A stretch of DNA of 64,000 nucleotides from Cryptomeria japonica (GCF_030272615.1 NC_081413.1:99542239-99606238), one strand, 5' to 3'. Counted from the first letter of the stretch, positions 46,093-58,099 are shown. Notes: a model not told the origin generated them from the letters alone. Made by a program: numbers and translations.

Positions 46093-48764
46093 CTAGTTAG
46101 GTCCAAATTTCCCTTTCTTTTCCCGATCTTGCTGATTTCTAGGATTTTCTTTGAGTACTAGGTCTCCAGTTTTAAAAATTATGGGAATGACCTTGTGGTT
46201 GTAGCTCCTGCACATGCATTGCTGATATGCTTTGAGATGAGTGTAGGCATATTGGCATCGTTCATCTAGAAGGTCAAGCTCTTGTAGTCGGTTAACTCGA
46301 TACTCTTCATCTAGGATTAAGCCTTTCAAAGAGACTCTGAGAGATGGAATTTCTACCTCCAAGGGTAAAATTGCTTTTGATCCATATACCAATGAATATG
46401 GTGTAGCTTTTGTAGGTGTGCGGATGCTAGTTCTGTATACCCAAAGTGTTGGATTGAGTTGTATATGTCAATCTTTGCCTGCATCATTCACTGTTTTCTT
46501 TAGGATTTTCAATATTGTTTTGTTGGATGCTTCTACCTAACCATTCCCCTGTGGGTAGTAAGGTGTAGAAAAACGATGTTGGATTTTAAAATTTTCACAT
46601 AGTTCTCCTACATCTTGGTTTTTGAAAGGTCGTCCATTATTTGTGATGATGGAACTGGGAATGTCATATCTCCAGATTAGATAATTAAGGATAAACGAGG
46701 CAATTTGTTTCCCAGTCACTGTGGTCATGGGGACTGCTTCAATCCATTTGGTAAAGTATTTCGTTGTAGTTATAATGAACTTGTGTCCATTTGAAGATGA
46801 AGGATGAATTTTGCCGACTAAGTCTAGTCCCCATTGACAAAAGGGCCAGGATGTTGTGAATGGTTGCAGTTCCTGTGCTAGTGCATGTATAAGATTGCCA
46901 TGGATTTGGCATTTAGGACACTTCTTGGCAAAGTGGTAAGAGTCTTTTTCCATTGTCGGCCAATAATATCCCATTCTTAGAAGTTTTTTAGCAAGAGTAG
47001 TACCACTTGAATGTGTGCCACAGATACCTTCGTGAAGCTCGTGTAAAGCAGAGTCAGATTCATTAAAATCAAGGCAACGAAGAAGAGTACCATCTAGACC
47101 TCGACGGTACAAAGTATCAGCGGTAAGAGTATAACGGGCGACTTGTCGGATAAAGTTACATTTTTGGTTTCAGGATAGGTCAATGGGTAGGATATTGTTC
47201 TTAAGATATTTGTATATTGGTCCATATAAAGGAGAGTCAGAACCGGTCAAGACATAGATAACATGGGATGTCGAATGATCATAGGCTGGGGAGAACAGTT
47301 GCTCTACCAGAAACTCGTAATGACTCTGTTGCTCTGGAATTTGTAGTAGTGAAGCGATAGTAGCCATTGCATCGGCTGCTCTATTGTCCAGCCTTGGTAT
47401 TTTCTCAAAGGTGATGTGTACAAAATATTGTTTGAAATCATCCACCATTCGCTTGTATGGTAGCAGCTTGTCGTCCTTTGTCTGATAGTTATTGTTGATT
47501 TGATTGATGACTAGTTGTGAATCTCCATAGACTTTCAACTATGTTATTCTCCATTCTACGACCATTTTGATGCCTATAACCAATGCCTCATATTCAACAA
47601 TGTTATTTGTGCATGGAAACATAAGCCTATATGATCTTGGTATAGTGTGTCCTTCAGGGGTGATGAACAGAATGCCAGCACCTGAGCCATGTTGTGTGTA
47701 GGATCCATCAAAATATAAGGTCCATTGTTTGGTGGAGATAGCAAGAACGTCTCTGTCTGGAAATTCGATCTCCATAGTTTGTTTTCCAGGTGGTGGTGCT
47801 TCAGCCAGTTGATCTGCAATTGCTTGTCCTTTGATAGCTCGTCGCTCGGTGTAGTGGATATCAAATTCACTGAGGATCATGACCCACTTAACCAATCCGC
47901 CTGTAAGAGATGCCTTGTTGAGTAGATATTTGAGAGGATCAATTTTTGCAACTAGCCTAATTGTGTGAGCTAGCATGTAGTGCCAGAATTTTTGGGAGGC
48001 AAATACCACTGTTAGACAAGCCTTCTCAATGAATGTATAGTTTAATCATATCTATTCAATGTCCTGCTGATATAATATATAGCTCATTCATTTCCTTGTT
48101 GATCTTCTTGTGCTAACAATGCCCCCAGTGATATGTTTGTTGTTGAAATGTAGAGAATGAGTGGCTTCCCCACTATTGGTGGTACTAGAACTGGCGGGTT
48201 CATCAGGTATTGCTTGATTTGATAGAATGATTCTGCACATTTGGTTTCCCATCTGAACGGTACATTTTTATGTAGCAAATGATTGAACGAGAGACTTTTA
48301 TATGCTAATTGAGCAATGAATCGCTTGATTGATTGGAGTCATCCTTGTAGAGATCTAAGCTGGCTGATGTTCTTTGGTGGTGGCATCTCCATAATGGCTT
48401 GTACCTTTGCTGGATCCACTTCAATACCTTTAGCTGAAACTATGTAGCCTAGTAACTTGCCTGATGTAACCCTGAAGACACACTTCTTAGGGTTGAGCCT
48501 GACTTGGAATTTCTCCAATCTATCAAAAATGTTTTCTAAGATGCTTAGATGTTCTGCTTTGGTGAAGGATTTAGCTAGTAAATCATCCACATAGTCTTCC
48601 ATGAAGGTATGCATCATGTCATGAAAGATTATCGTCATTGCTCATTGATAAGTTTCTCATGCATTCTTTAAGCCAAAAGGCATGACATTCCAATAGTACG
48701 TTCCCCACAGATAAGTAAACATTGTTCTATCTTGATCCTCTGGGGCTATCTTGATTTGATTATA
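46093..48764 (-). pseudogene. Truncated pol of the Tat-like element (RT - RNase H - RNase H - integrase)
   Basis: Minus-strand order from 48,764 downward. RT starts in its middle (a MPFGLKN-type segment near 48,670, catalytic EDYVDDLLAKS near 48,600). An RT/RNase H connection follows (48,278-48,084). A second, archaeal-type RNase H has YFDGSYTQHGSGAGI, EYEAL and GDSQLVINQ, so its Asp/Glu/Asp set is present. Integrase begins with an H-H-C-C zinc motif (HELHEGICGTH ... CPKCQ), then the core with LDLVGKIHPSS and IITNNGRPF, where the second catalytic Asp expected in TDNG is Asn. A C-terminal basic region (46,093-46,392) ends it. Several stops and frame breaks separate the blocks, and the upstream edge is fused directly to the LTR, so it is inactive. 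Confidence 0.88.
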
Positions 48765-50095
48765 AACTTAAAATGTGAAAAATGAAGCTCAAAGAGGCTT
48801 GTCCACACACCCACAGGACTTCTTGGTGCAAGTTATGGAGTCATGAAGAATGATTCAACTTCCCAAGGTTGGTTCCATGGTTCTCTATCTCACAAGGTCC
48901 CTCAAGCCAATGCCTTTGCTCTCAAATCACTGAGCAAAGTGACTTAGGGATGACTAATGCAAGAACAAGGGATGCTTTTGATTGATTTTAACATGAATGC
49001 ATCCTATTTATGCATGATTCTACAAATGAGCTAAACTAGATTATAATATGACAAGGTTAGTATAAATACTATCCTAACATGATATACTAGTTAATGATTT
49101 AAGCTAATGATAAAGGAACTATTCTAAAATGCTATATTAGATTAATTCCTATTGCAAAGAGAGACTTGATGTATTGATAAAATTGAGCATAAATGAGATA
49201 CTAAAATCTTGCATGGATCCTTAAAATGGAGGAAGGAGAGCTCTATTTATAGTGAAAATAGGGCAATGGATGGTCAGGATTGAAAGAGTTAACCAAGGGT
49301 CAAGTTTGAAAGTTGTCAATCCATGTTTTCAATTTTCACCAATGAAATGGTGACAATTGTCAACATACGGCTGGTTGAGAGGAGAGGTAAGAAGCATTAA
49401 ATGCTTGAGAAGACCTCATGGTTACCCTAGGAGGTAAGGGTTAAGGTTAGGTTAGGGTTATCCAATGGATAAAGAGTTTACCCAAAGGATTAACTCTTGT
49501 GCAAAGGTTAAAGGAATAAAGAGTTTACCCAAAGGATAAAGAGTTTATCTCATTTGTAGAATCATGCATAAATAGGATGCATTCATGTTAAAATCAATCA
49601 AAAGCATCCCTCGATCTTGCATTAGTCATCCCTAAGTCACTTTGCTCAGTGATATGAGGGCAAAGGCATTGGCTTGAGGGACCTTGTGAGATAGAGAACC
49701 ATGGAACCAACCTTGGGAAGTTGAGTCATTCTTCATGACTCCATAAATTAGATTGGATAGCATGTGGGGTAGCTTTAGCGCTTAAAATAAAATTAATTTA
49801 TTTCAATTGTGGTTGCAATTTGGGAAATTGAATAAATTAGATTTATTCAATTTGGGGTGGACTATTAATTAAATGTAAATTTAATTAAAAGTAGATAGAA
49901 AAGGGGTTAATTAAATAAAATGATTTATTCAATTAAATGATGTAAAAGGTTCTAGTGAATTTAATTAAATAAATTGAATAATTCACTTAATTAAATAGAG
50001 GAATGTGGGTGATTTAGTTAAATTATATTTAACTAAAATAGAGGAATGAACATAAAATATTCATCTAGGAAAATGGTCATTTTTATACGTCTACA
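48765..50095 (-). repeat. 5' LTR of the Tat-like element, rearranged
   Basis: Collinear with the other LTR from AAACTTAAAATGTG (39,169) up to about 49,519, and again from 49,786 to the TCTACA end. In between, about 385 bp of LTR is replaced by an inverted copy of its own 48,833-49,030 (at 49,549-49,747) plus a scrap of the TAGCGCAT array. A TATA box CTATAAATAG is at 49,243-49,252 (minus). The inner edge (48,765) abuts RT sequence with no primer-binding site. Confidence 0.88.
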
Positions 50096-53000
50096 CTAAC
50101 CTTATCCATGATGTCGACTGTATCATTAACTATAATCCTAACACTAACCCTACACCCTAATGCTAACTCTAGCCTAACTTAAACATAACCATTATTTAAA
50201 CCCTAACCCTAACCCTAAATCTAACCCTAACTATTATTTAAGCTTATATGTTGATCCTAATTAAGCCCTTACCATAATAAAACATTAAGCATAATTGAAC
50301 CCTAACTCTTACTTAACCATAACCCAAAACCCTAACCCTAATAATAATCCTTAGTCATAACCCCAATACCTAACCCTAACCATAACTCAAAATGTATCTC
50401 TAACCCTAATCCCATTCCTAACCTTAACCATGATGTTGATTGTATCCCTATCTATAATCCTACCTAACTATAATCCTAACACTAACCCTACACCCTAACA
50501 CTAACCTTAACCTAACCTAAACATAACCATTATTTAAACCCTAACCCTAACCATTATTTAAACCCTTGTCATTAAACTAAACCTTAACCCTAACCTAACC
50601 ATAATTCTAACCCTAAACATGATGTAAACCCAAACAACGATCCTAATCCTAACACTAACCCCTAACCCAAACCATAACCCTAAACCATTACCTAACACTA
50701 AACTTAAATATAACCCTAATTGAATTCCAACCATTACCTAACCCTAAGCATAACTCTAACTATAGAATGAAACCCTACCTACAACTTCAACCTTGATCTA
50801 ACCCTAATTAAACCCTAACCTAATCCAAACCCTAACAATTATTGAACCCTAATCCTAATTGAATTCTAGCCCAAACCCTAACCCTAATTAAACTTTAATC
50901 CTAATTTAACTGTAACCCTAATGTAATTGAATCATAAAGCTAATTCTAACCCTAATTGAACTCTTATACGAACCCTAACGATAATGAAAACCTTACCATA
51001 ATCAAACCCTAACCTTGACAATATCCCTAATCTAGACCCAATTGAACCCTAAACCATGTGACCTAATCCTAAACTTCAACCTTCATTTAACCATAATTGA
51101 AATCTAACCATAACCTAACCCTAAATTTAAATATAACCCTACAATTATGCCCTAACTACAACTTGAACCCTAACCTAACCATAACTAAATCCTAGCCTAA
51201 ACTTGATCCTAACCCTAATTACACTCTAATCCTAATTGAATTCTTATCTTAATTTAACCCTTACCATAAACAAACCCTACTCATATTTGAACCCTAACTC
51301 TAATTAACTATAACATTATCTGTTAACTCTAATCCCTCTAATTGAATGTTAACTCTAACCTAACCCTAAAGTTAACTCTAACCATAGAAATAGACCCTAC
51401 CTACAACTTCGACCTTAATCTGACCCTAACCCTTATTGAATTCTTATCCTAATTTAATACTAACCCTCACAATCACCATGCCTTATCCTAACCATAACCC
51501 TAATTAAACTTTAACTTTGACCTTAAAATCAAGCTTTCCTATATAATCATAACCCTCGCACCATGCTTTATCCTTGAACCCTAAGCCTATTTGAATACTA
51601 ATGTTAAATCTAATTGTAATTAAACCCTAAATAAATTATAATACTAACCCTAACCCTAATCAAGATGTAAATCCTAACTCTAACAATTACCATAATTATA
51701 ACCTTAAACCTATCTATAACCCAAACAGTAAAACTAACCCTAATCCTAACAATGATATAAACCCTAACTATCATTCTAATCCTAATCCTAAACCCTATCC
51801 CATTCGAACCCTAAAGCTAACCATAATCCTAGGCCCTAACCCTATCCATGATCCTAATAATAACCCTAATCATGGTGTAGATCCTAACCATAATGTTAAC
51901 CCTAAACCTAACCCTAACCATGATGTAATCACTAACATTAATCCTAACACTAACCCTTAACCCTAACCCTAACCATGATATTAACCATAACCTATCTATA
52001 ATAATAATGTTAACCCTAACCCTAACCTAACCTAATCATAACCCTAAACCCCAACTCTAAAAATAGGGAATGGTTGTACAACTCTTAGGATGCACCATTC
52101 ATCTATTAGAAAGTATTAATAATGGCTCTACAGCCCTTAGGATAAACCCTAACCCTAAAAATAACCCTAAACCTAACCCTAACCATGATGTACACCCTAA
52201 CCCTATTCATAATTCTAAACATGATGTAAACCCTAATCCTAACCATGATGTAAATCCTACACATAACCATAAACCATAATTATAACCCTAAACCTAACTA
52301 TAACCCAAACCCTATACCGTAACCCAAGCAATAACCATAACCCTAACCATGATGCAAATCCTAACCCTAAACATGATCATGATATAAACACTAACATTAA
52401 TCCTAACACTAACCCTAACCATGATGTAAACCCCAACCCTAGCCATAATCCTAGCCATAAATGTAACCCTAAGCCTAACCATAAACCTAACCCTAACTCC
52501 AACCCCAACCATGATGTAAACCATAACCCTAACCATTATCGTAACCATAACTCTAAACCTTAACCCTAAACTAACCATAACCATAAACCCTAACCCTAAC
52601 AATAATCCTTATCCCTACCCTAAAACAACATAACCCTAACCATAACCATAACTCAAAACCTATCCCTAATCTTAAGTTTAAATCCTATCCATAATCCTAA
52701 ACCTAACCCAAACCATAACCTTGTCCCTAACCTTAATCTTAAACCCTAATCACAACCATAATCCTCACCCTAACCCTAACCATGATGTAAACCCTAACAC
52801 TAAGCCTAACCCTAACCCTAACCATGATGTTAATCACTACCCTAACCCTAACCCTAACCCTAACCCTAACCCTAACCCTAACCCTAACCCTGATGTAAAC
52901 CCTATCCCTAGACATAATCCTAACTATGACCCTAACCATAATCCCTAACCCAACCTTAACCCCAACCATGATGTAAATAATAAACCTAACCATAACCCTA

Positions 53001-53470
53001 ATCATAATACTTACCCTAACCCTAATCATAATGCTAACCTAAACATAATCCTAAACCCTAACCCTAACAATAATCCTATCCTAAAATTAACCCTAACCCA
53101 AATTGTACTTTAATTCTAATCTATTCCTAAAATTTGTCAAGCCCAAACCCTAATCCTTATTGAACTTTAATACTAATTTAACCCTAACTTTAATGAAATT
53201 GAACCATAACCCTAATTCTAACCCTAACTTATGTTAACGGGCTAAACATAATTGTATCCCTAACAATAAAGTTAACCTTAACACTGAACCCTAACCCTAA
53301 CCATAATCCTAACCATAATCGTAAACCCTAACCCGAACCATAATCCTAAACCAAAACCAAACCCTAACCATGATATACATTGTAACCATTATCATAACCC
53401 TAACCATGATGTAAACCTTAACCTTGACCATAATACTAACCTTAACTCTGATCCAAAACATAACCATAAA
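50096..53470. repeat. Interstitial telomere-like tract, right part
   Basis: About 3.4 kb of degenerate CCCTAA-type repeats, C-rich strand on plus throughout. The longest perfect run is 52,840-52,891, 52 bp of the 6-mer CCCTAA (about 8.7 units). Non-telomeric inserts recur: TAATTGAA in the left two-thirds and CATGATGTAAA mainly after 51,890. The tract ends abruptly at 53,472, where block B of the tRNA array begins. Open frames across it (for example 52,070-52,279 and 52,721-52,948) only translate the repeat. Confidence 0.95.
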
Positions 53471-53472
53471 TC

Positions 53473-54190
53473 ATATCTTACAAGTAATTTAAATAAGTAA
53501 AGACGAAATAAATAAATTTATCTAATAGACATTGGAATATTAAAATCCATCTTTTATTTTAGTGGTCATTTTTCATGTTCGATCGATTGGAGTTGATACC
53601 ACACTATCATTATAAAGTGCCCTTTTTTGTTCAAATTGGCCATGCTTATGCACTACAATTGTAAAGTGCCTATTGTAAGGTGAGTCTTATCATTGAATCA
53701 AGTGTTCTTCTTTTTGAGACAAAAATTGAGATAGGGGATTGCACATGTAATCATGAAATGAGATAAATTTTCACTTTTGGGGGCTACATCATGTCAAAAT
53801 CGTAATTGATCATGTTTTCATTGTTAGGATTAATTTAGAGAACTATTTATCCTGAAAATAGGGAATACTAAATCATTGTAGTGTGCATGCTCTACTACCC
53901 TATCTCCTTAAACTTGTTCTTAAACAATATGATGAATATCAGAAAAATAAATGATTTAACAAAAATGACAAGATTTATAGATTATTAAACATTAAAATTT
54001 ATAAAAGATATATTCATCACATTGAATACCTTGCAAAATGGAAAGATTAGCCATTCTTTTGTTTATTTGAACCACCTTCTTGTCTAGAGTAATAAATTAC
54101 TGGAATCTTTAGTACTAGTTGATTCCAGAATATCATGTTTAAGAGTTTCAATTAGAAAAAATATGCATGACAAAAAATATTTTAATAAAA
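53473..54190. repeat. Segmental duplication block B, unit 4
   Basis: Matches 20,535-21,144 and continues to the sequence that precedes each tRNA-Gln (CCAGAATATCATGTTTAAGA). It joins the telomere-like tract on its left without block A, so this unit lost its A block when it met the tract. Confidence 0.88.
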
Positions 54191-54207
54191 TAGAATAATA
54201 ATTGTAT

Positions 54208-54279
54208 GGTCCTATGGTCTAGTTGTGAGGAGATTGGACTCTGAATCCAGCAACCCGAGTTCAAATCTCGGTGGGACCT
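54208..54279 (+). tRNA. tRNA-Gln(CUG), array copy 4, D arm damaged
   Basis: Anticodon CUG, T arm and B box as in the intact copies. The D region reads AGTTGTGAGGAG: one of the invariant D-loop Gs is T, and the last D-stem base is changed. The acceptor has a G-U pair (GGTCCTA/TGGGACC). It may be weakly expressed or a pseudogene. Confidence 0.7.
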
Positions 54280-54493
54280 GTAGGAGGGAAATTAAGTTTC
54301 ATCTTTGCAGCTTCCTGACAAATGTAATTCTCCCTTTTTTCTTAGAACAAACATATATTTTAAGGGCATTTAGTGTAGGAGGGAAATTAAGTTTCATCTT
54401 TTTTGTATATTATTTTAAAATTTTTTGGGGGAAATAATGTCTTTTCGTTTGTAAACAGATTCATAAAATATCTATTTTCTCAGGTCAACGTAA

Positions 54494-54567
54494 GCTGGAA
54501 TAGCTCAGTTGGCCGGAGCGTGTGGCTGTTAACCACAAGGTCGGAGGTTCAAGCCCTCCTTCTAGCG
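54494..54567 (+). tRNA. tRNA-Asn(GUU), array copy 4
   Basis: 74 nt, identical to copy 3 except in the D loop (GGCCGG for GGCCAG). All stems pair, anticodon GUU, B box GGTTCAAGCCC. A TTTT run lies about 20-25 bp downstream. Probably functional. Confidence 0.9.
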
Positions 54568-54882
54568 TCTAATTGACTCCATAATCTAATTTTATTTCTT
54601 TCTTTGTGCTAATGAAATTTTTACTAAAGCAGATTAAAAAATTCTTAAACTGTAACAAAATAAATAATCCAAATTTTGTTTGTGAAACCTTCAAATTTTC
54701 AGGGCAAAGAGACCCTTTTTGTGAAATTTAGTTTCTGCTAAAGAATATTTATATAACAACACAAAACCGTTAGAAAACTTTGAATAAATATAATATGAAA
54801 TATACAATAAATAATTAAACTAGAAAAATTTAAATAGTTAAATAATTAAATTAGAAAAATTTAAATAATTAAATAAGTTCAA

Positions 54883-55016
54883 TTAGAAAACTTTGAATAA
54901 ATATAATATGAAATATAGAATAATATATTAAATAATAAAATAAATTCAATTAGAAAACTTTGAATAAATATAATATGAAATATACAATATTATATTAAAT
55001 AATAAAATAAATTCAA
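54883..55016. repeat. 67-bp AT-rich tandem repeat
   Basis: Units at 54,883-54,949 and 54,950-55,016 start TTAGAAAACTTTGAATAAAT; a partial, more divergent unit precedes them from about 54,770. Confidence 0.85.
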
Positions 55017-55738
55017 ATACAAGCTTATCACCTAAGAGTGATGCGACTCTTAAGTATGAGAAAAGGGTAGTGATGAATAATGATCATTAGGCTTACAATT
55101 TAAATGAGTTAGGGTGATATACTTTTAAACATCTCACATGGCCACAATTGGAACTTTTTGATGAAAGATTTCACAAGTAACGACTCTTTCAAACTATGTC
55201 AACTTAAGACCAATAATTGTAAAATGAGAAAAGTAGGTCATACTACACTTATAATCCTAAACAATATTAATATCACACTTATAATTGTCATTGTTATAAG
55301 AAATATAATCTAATACTCTTATAGATACAAATTAGTCCACTTGTCAACTGTACATGACATTAATTATACTTTAATCTATCTTTTATAGATTTTATACTTC
55401 GAACAAATTATCAAAGTTGATTATAATATAAATATAAATAAACAAGAGGTCAACATTCATATAACAGTGGTGGTAACAATAGGATTTTTATTAAAAAAAT
55501 TAACATAAGCATCACTAAATTAAGAGCATTTACCTTTATGATGTTGAATTTAATATAAAAAAACATCAGTATTGAAATAAATAGAATTACACCAACATTG
55601 AAATCATGCTATAGACAAAAACATTATTTTAAAAAAAATACTATTACATAATACAAAAACTTTAAAATCAAAAGACAATGAAAATATGAACATTTAGCTT
55701 TCCGATGTGATGTCTAACAGTTAAAAAATGAATGGTGG
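55017..55738. other. AT-rich intergenic DNA, nothing recognised
   Basis: Spacer between the tRNA array and the second gypsy element; no ORF, RNA gene or repeat of note. Confidence 0.5.
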
Positions 55739-56518
55739 TGTAGACACCCAAAATTGTCTAGTCTAATTAAATAAATATTTTATTTATTTAATTATCTAAG
55801 CTTAATTCTTCTATTAATTAAATAAATCTTTATTTATTTAATTAATTCATTTATCCTCTTCTAGCCTTATTTCTCATTTAAATAGATACATTTATTTATT
55901 TAAATTATCCTTTTCCTAAATTAAATAAATATCTTATTTATTTAATTGATCTCACTTCATCTATTAATTAAATAAATCTTTATTTATTTAATTAATTCAT
56001 CAACCTTTTCTACCCATGACACGTGTCATTCATCTCTTAATTCCTACACTACTTACCCCTTTCATTATTTTATTATTTCTTTTACCTACCCTCTAATCAT
56101 AGCCGACCTCCTTTTACACCTCTCAATCTTATCCCTCCATTTCATATAGTGTCTTCTATATAAGAGGATACTTCCTTCATTATCAACCCTGGCTAATTAA
56201 TTTATGCACTTGACTACACTACGCTTTTGACATATACGATCCTACTTGCAACCACATTCCGTTCTTTGTTGAGCTCTTGTGCACATAAAATCTGAGAACA
56301 AATATATCAAGCAAGATCAATGGAGATAGGAAGAATGGAGATTCAAACCCTATTAGACATGTGATGGTATAATCTTTGTGATTTCGTTTGATTTGCTTTG
56401 TCTTAGGTAATCTTCATATGTTATGGTGGATCTTTGTTGTTGTTAGGCTAGGGTTTTGTGGTTGAATTCATTTAGACTTTCAATATTGTTATTATTGTAT
56501 CCATTTTCACCATATACA
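55739..56518 (+). repeat. 5' LTR of the second gypsy element
   Basis: 780 bp, from TGTAGACACCC to CATATACA. It contains palindromic ATTAAATAAAT.../ATTTATTTAAT blocks in its first 260 bp and a TATA box TATATAAG at 56,157-56,164. The right edge is fixed by the primer-binding-like site two bases downstream; the left edge by the TG start only. Confidence 0.78.
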
Positions 56519-56520
56519 TT

Positions 56521-56538
56521 TTGGCACGCCCGGTGGGA
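56521..56538 (+). other. Primer-binding site
   Basis: TTGGCACGCCCGGTGGGA begins two bases after the LTR, as expected for a tRNA primer-binding site (TGG start). I could not assign the tRNA with certainty. Confidence 0.6.
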
Positions 56539-56659
56539 CTCTTGTCACTTTTGCATTTAACATCTTTGTTACAGATTTTGTGTCTTGAAGTTACAGATCT
56601 GACATTTTCGACAGCATTTTGACATTTTCGCATCTGCGTACCTTCGGATCGTGTTTCTG

Positions 56660-56890
56660 ATTTTCTGGCGCGTCTGCGACATCTGGAACCGCGTCTATGT
56701 TATCGATAGTATTTTATTTTGCAGAATCTGGAAACCACGTTTATGTTCCTAAGGCGCGTCTGTAGTATTTTTAGACGCGTCTGTGTCCAGAAGTCGCGTC
56801 TGGGTTCTGGAGCCGTGTCTGTGTCTCACAGAACCGCGTCTACATCATAAAGTTGCGTCTGTGTCTAAGGTAATCACGTCTGTGTGCACC
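56660..56890. repeat. GCGTCTGTGT repeat array, block 1
   Basis: About ten copies of a GCGTCTGTGT-like core (variants CGTCTATG, CGTGTCTG) at irregular 15-35 bp spacing in the untranslated leader. A second block is at 58,100-58,385. Confidence 0.8.
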
Positions 56891-58099
56891 TGTTTCACAT
56901 TTTGAGTTATTGATTTAGTTTTGGGTTTTACATTTAAGGTTTCGGATCTAGTTTATTTTGAGCTAACATTTTCAGATCTAGCTAATGAAATTGGTGCAAC
57001 TTGTCTTGAAAGCAAAATCGTTTGGTTGAAGGCCCCTATGTTCACAAAGTCTTTTGGATTTAAAATTTACCCAACTTGTGTGCTTGCAGGAAGGGGTGAT
57101 TATTTGAAACAATCCAAACTACTGATAAATCTTTGTTGTAGGTCCTTGGCAAGGGTTTTTGGATTTTTATTGTGTGGCTTGTTTTCATAGACTAGCAAAC
57201 ACTTCAATTGGTGCACTAAAATTGAATCATTGTCTTTTGTGTCTTGAGCAATAGGCTCTTTTTGTTTAATCTTTAGAGGGCATGTCTTCCCGTGTGGTCA
57301 TTAGGACTACTAGTGAGAAGAGAATGACCCAAGTGGTAGCGAGGAAAACCCACCTCTTCCAAACCACTATAAACAACTGTATTCATGGTGAAAACTATGG
57401 ATAATGTGTGCTGATTAGTTCATACCGACACTATGTCTCCCCATAAACCCGTTTGATCAAATTTATTTGATCAGTTGTAGGGCATAACCCCTACCGGCTG
57501 GGAGCCTTCTGTATTTACAGAGCTGAAAGTGCCGCATGTATGACCACACGAGCGGATGCCCTTACTAGCACCTTTTTGTTTTAGAAGCCAAAATCCTTCT
57601 AGTTGTTGAGGCAGGAGGTCGGACCTCTGGTAGCGGCCCACACACATACGGTTCTTAGTAGAGATACAAAGTTCACCACGGGGAGTTTTCATGGGGACTG
57701 ATGCTTGGTTGACTCGAGAAGTGAGTGCCGAGGGTGGAGCTAGTGAGGTCAAGCATCTAAGTATCCGCTCTGAATAGCGTAGCCTCGGGGGTAAAACCCC
57801 ATGTGGGATCAACAACTATTGTCTTGGCCAGCTATAAGAATTGTGCTTGACTTATTTTAAACATTCAGAACATTCAAGACCAAATAGCAAAACATTGTGT
57901 CTTCTGTGTCTTCAAGTGTATGCAAAACATTTTTACATCAAACAACACACTTTTCTTGGAGTCATTTTGAGTCTAGACACTTGCAAACATTGGGTCTTCA
58001 TCAACACTGTGTCCTCTTGTCACGAAAAATAGTCAAACAGTCAGATTTGGTCACAACAAAAACAACTTCACAGATTGGAAAAAAATTGCACAAATTTTG
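56891..58099 (+). other. Leader of the second gypsy element, no gene
   Basis: Non-coding sequence between the two repeat blocks. Open frames on both strands (56,921-57,190 plus; 57,471-57,815 minus) have no recognisable domain and lie where the element has its untranslated leader. Confidence 0.5.

Larger units (their letters stand above)
39144..50095 (-). mobile_element. Tat-like Ty3/gypsy retrotransposon inserted in the telomeric tract
   Basis: An 11-kb element in minus orientation. Terminal direct repeats lie at 39,144-40,603 and 48,765-50,095. Next to the 3' LTR (40,604-40,618, minus strand) is the purine tract CAAAGAGGGGCAAAA, followed by TGTAGACG. CTAAC flanks both ends (39,139-39,143 and 50,096-50,100); this fits a 5-bp TSD, though the word is frequent in the host repeat. 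Remaining pol runs from the middle of RT through two RNase H domains to integrase, and a plus-strand plant-mobile-domain ORF lies between integrase and the 3' LTR. The primer-binding site, gag, protease, RT start and the first ~20 bp of the inner LTR edge are missing, as one deletion would explain. The dual RNase H is typical of the Tat lineage. Confidence 0.88.

Noticed and set aside
52070-52948. Open frames rich in Asn-Pro-His ([10 protein letters not shown]) and their minus-strand counterparts
   Set aside because: They are translations of the CCCTAA-type repeat in frames without stops; not genes.
57471-57815. 114-codon minus-strand ORF in the gypsy leader
   Set aside because: Opposite to the element, no recognisable domain, lies in the untranslated leader.
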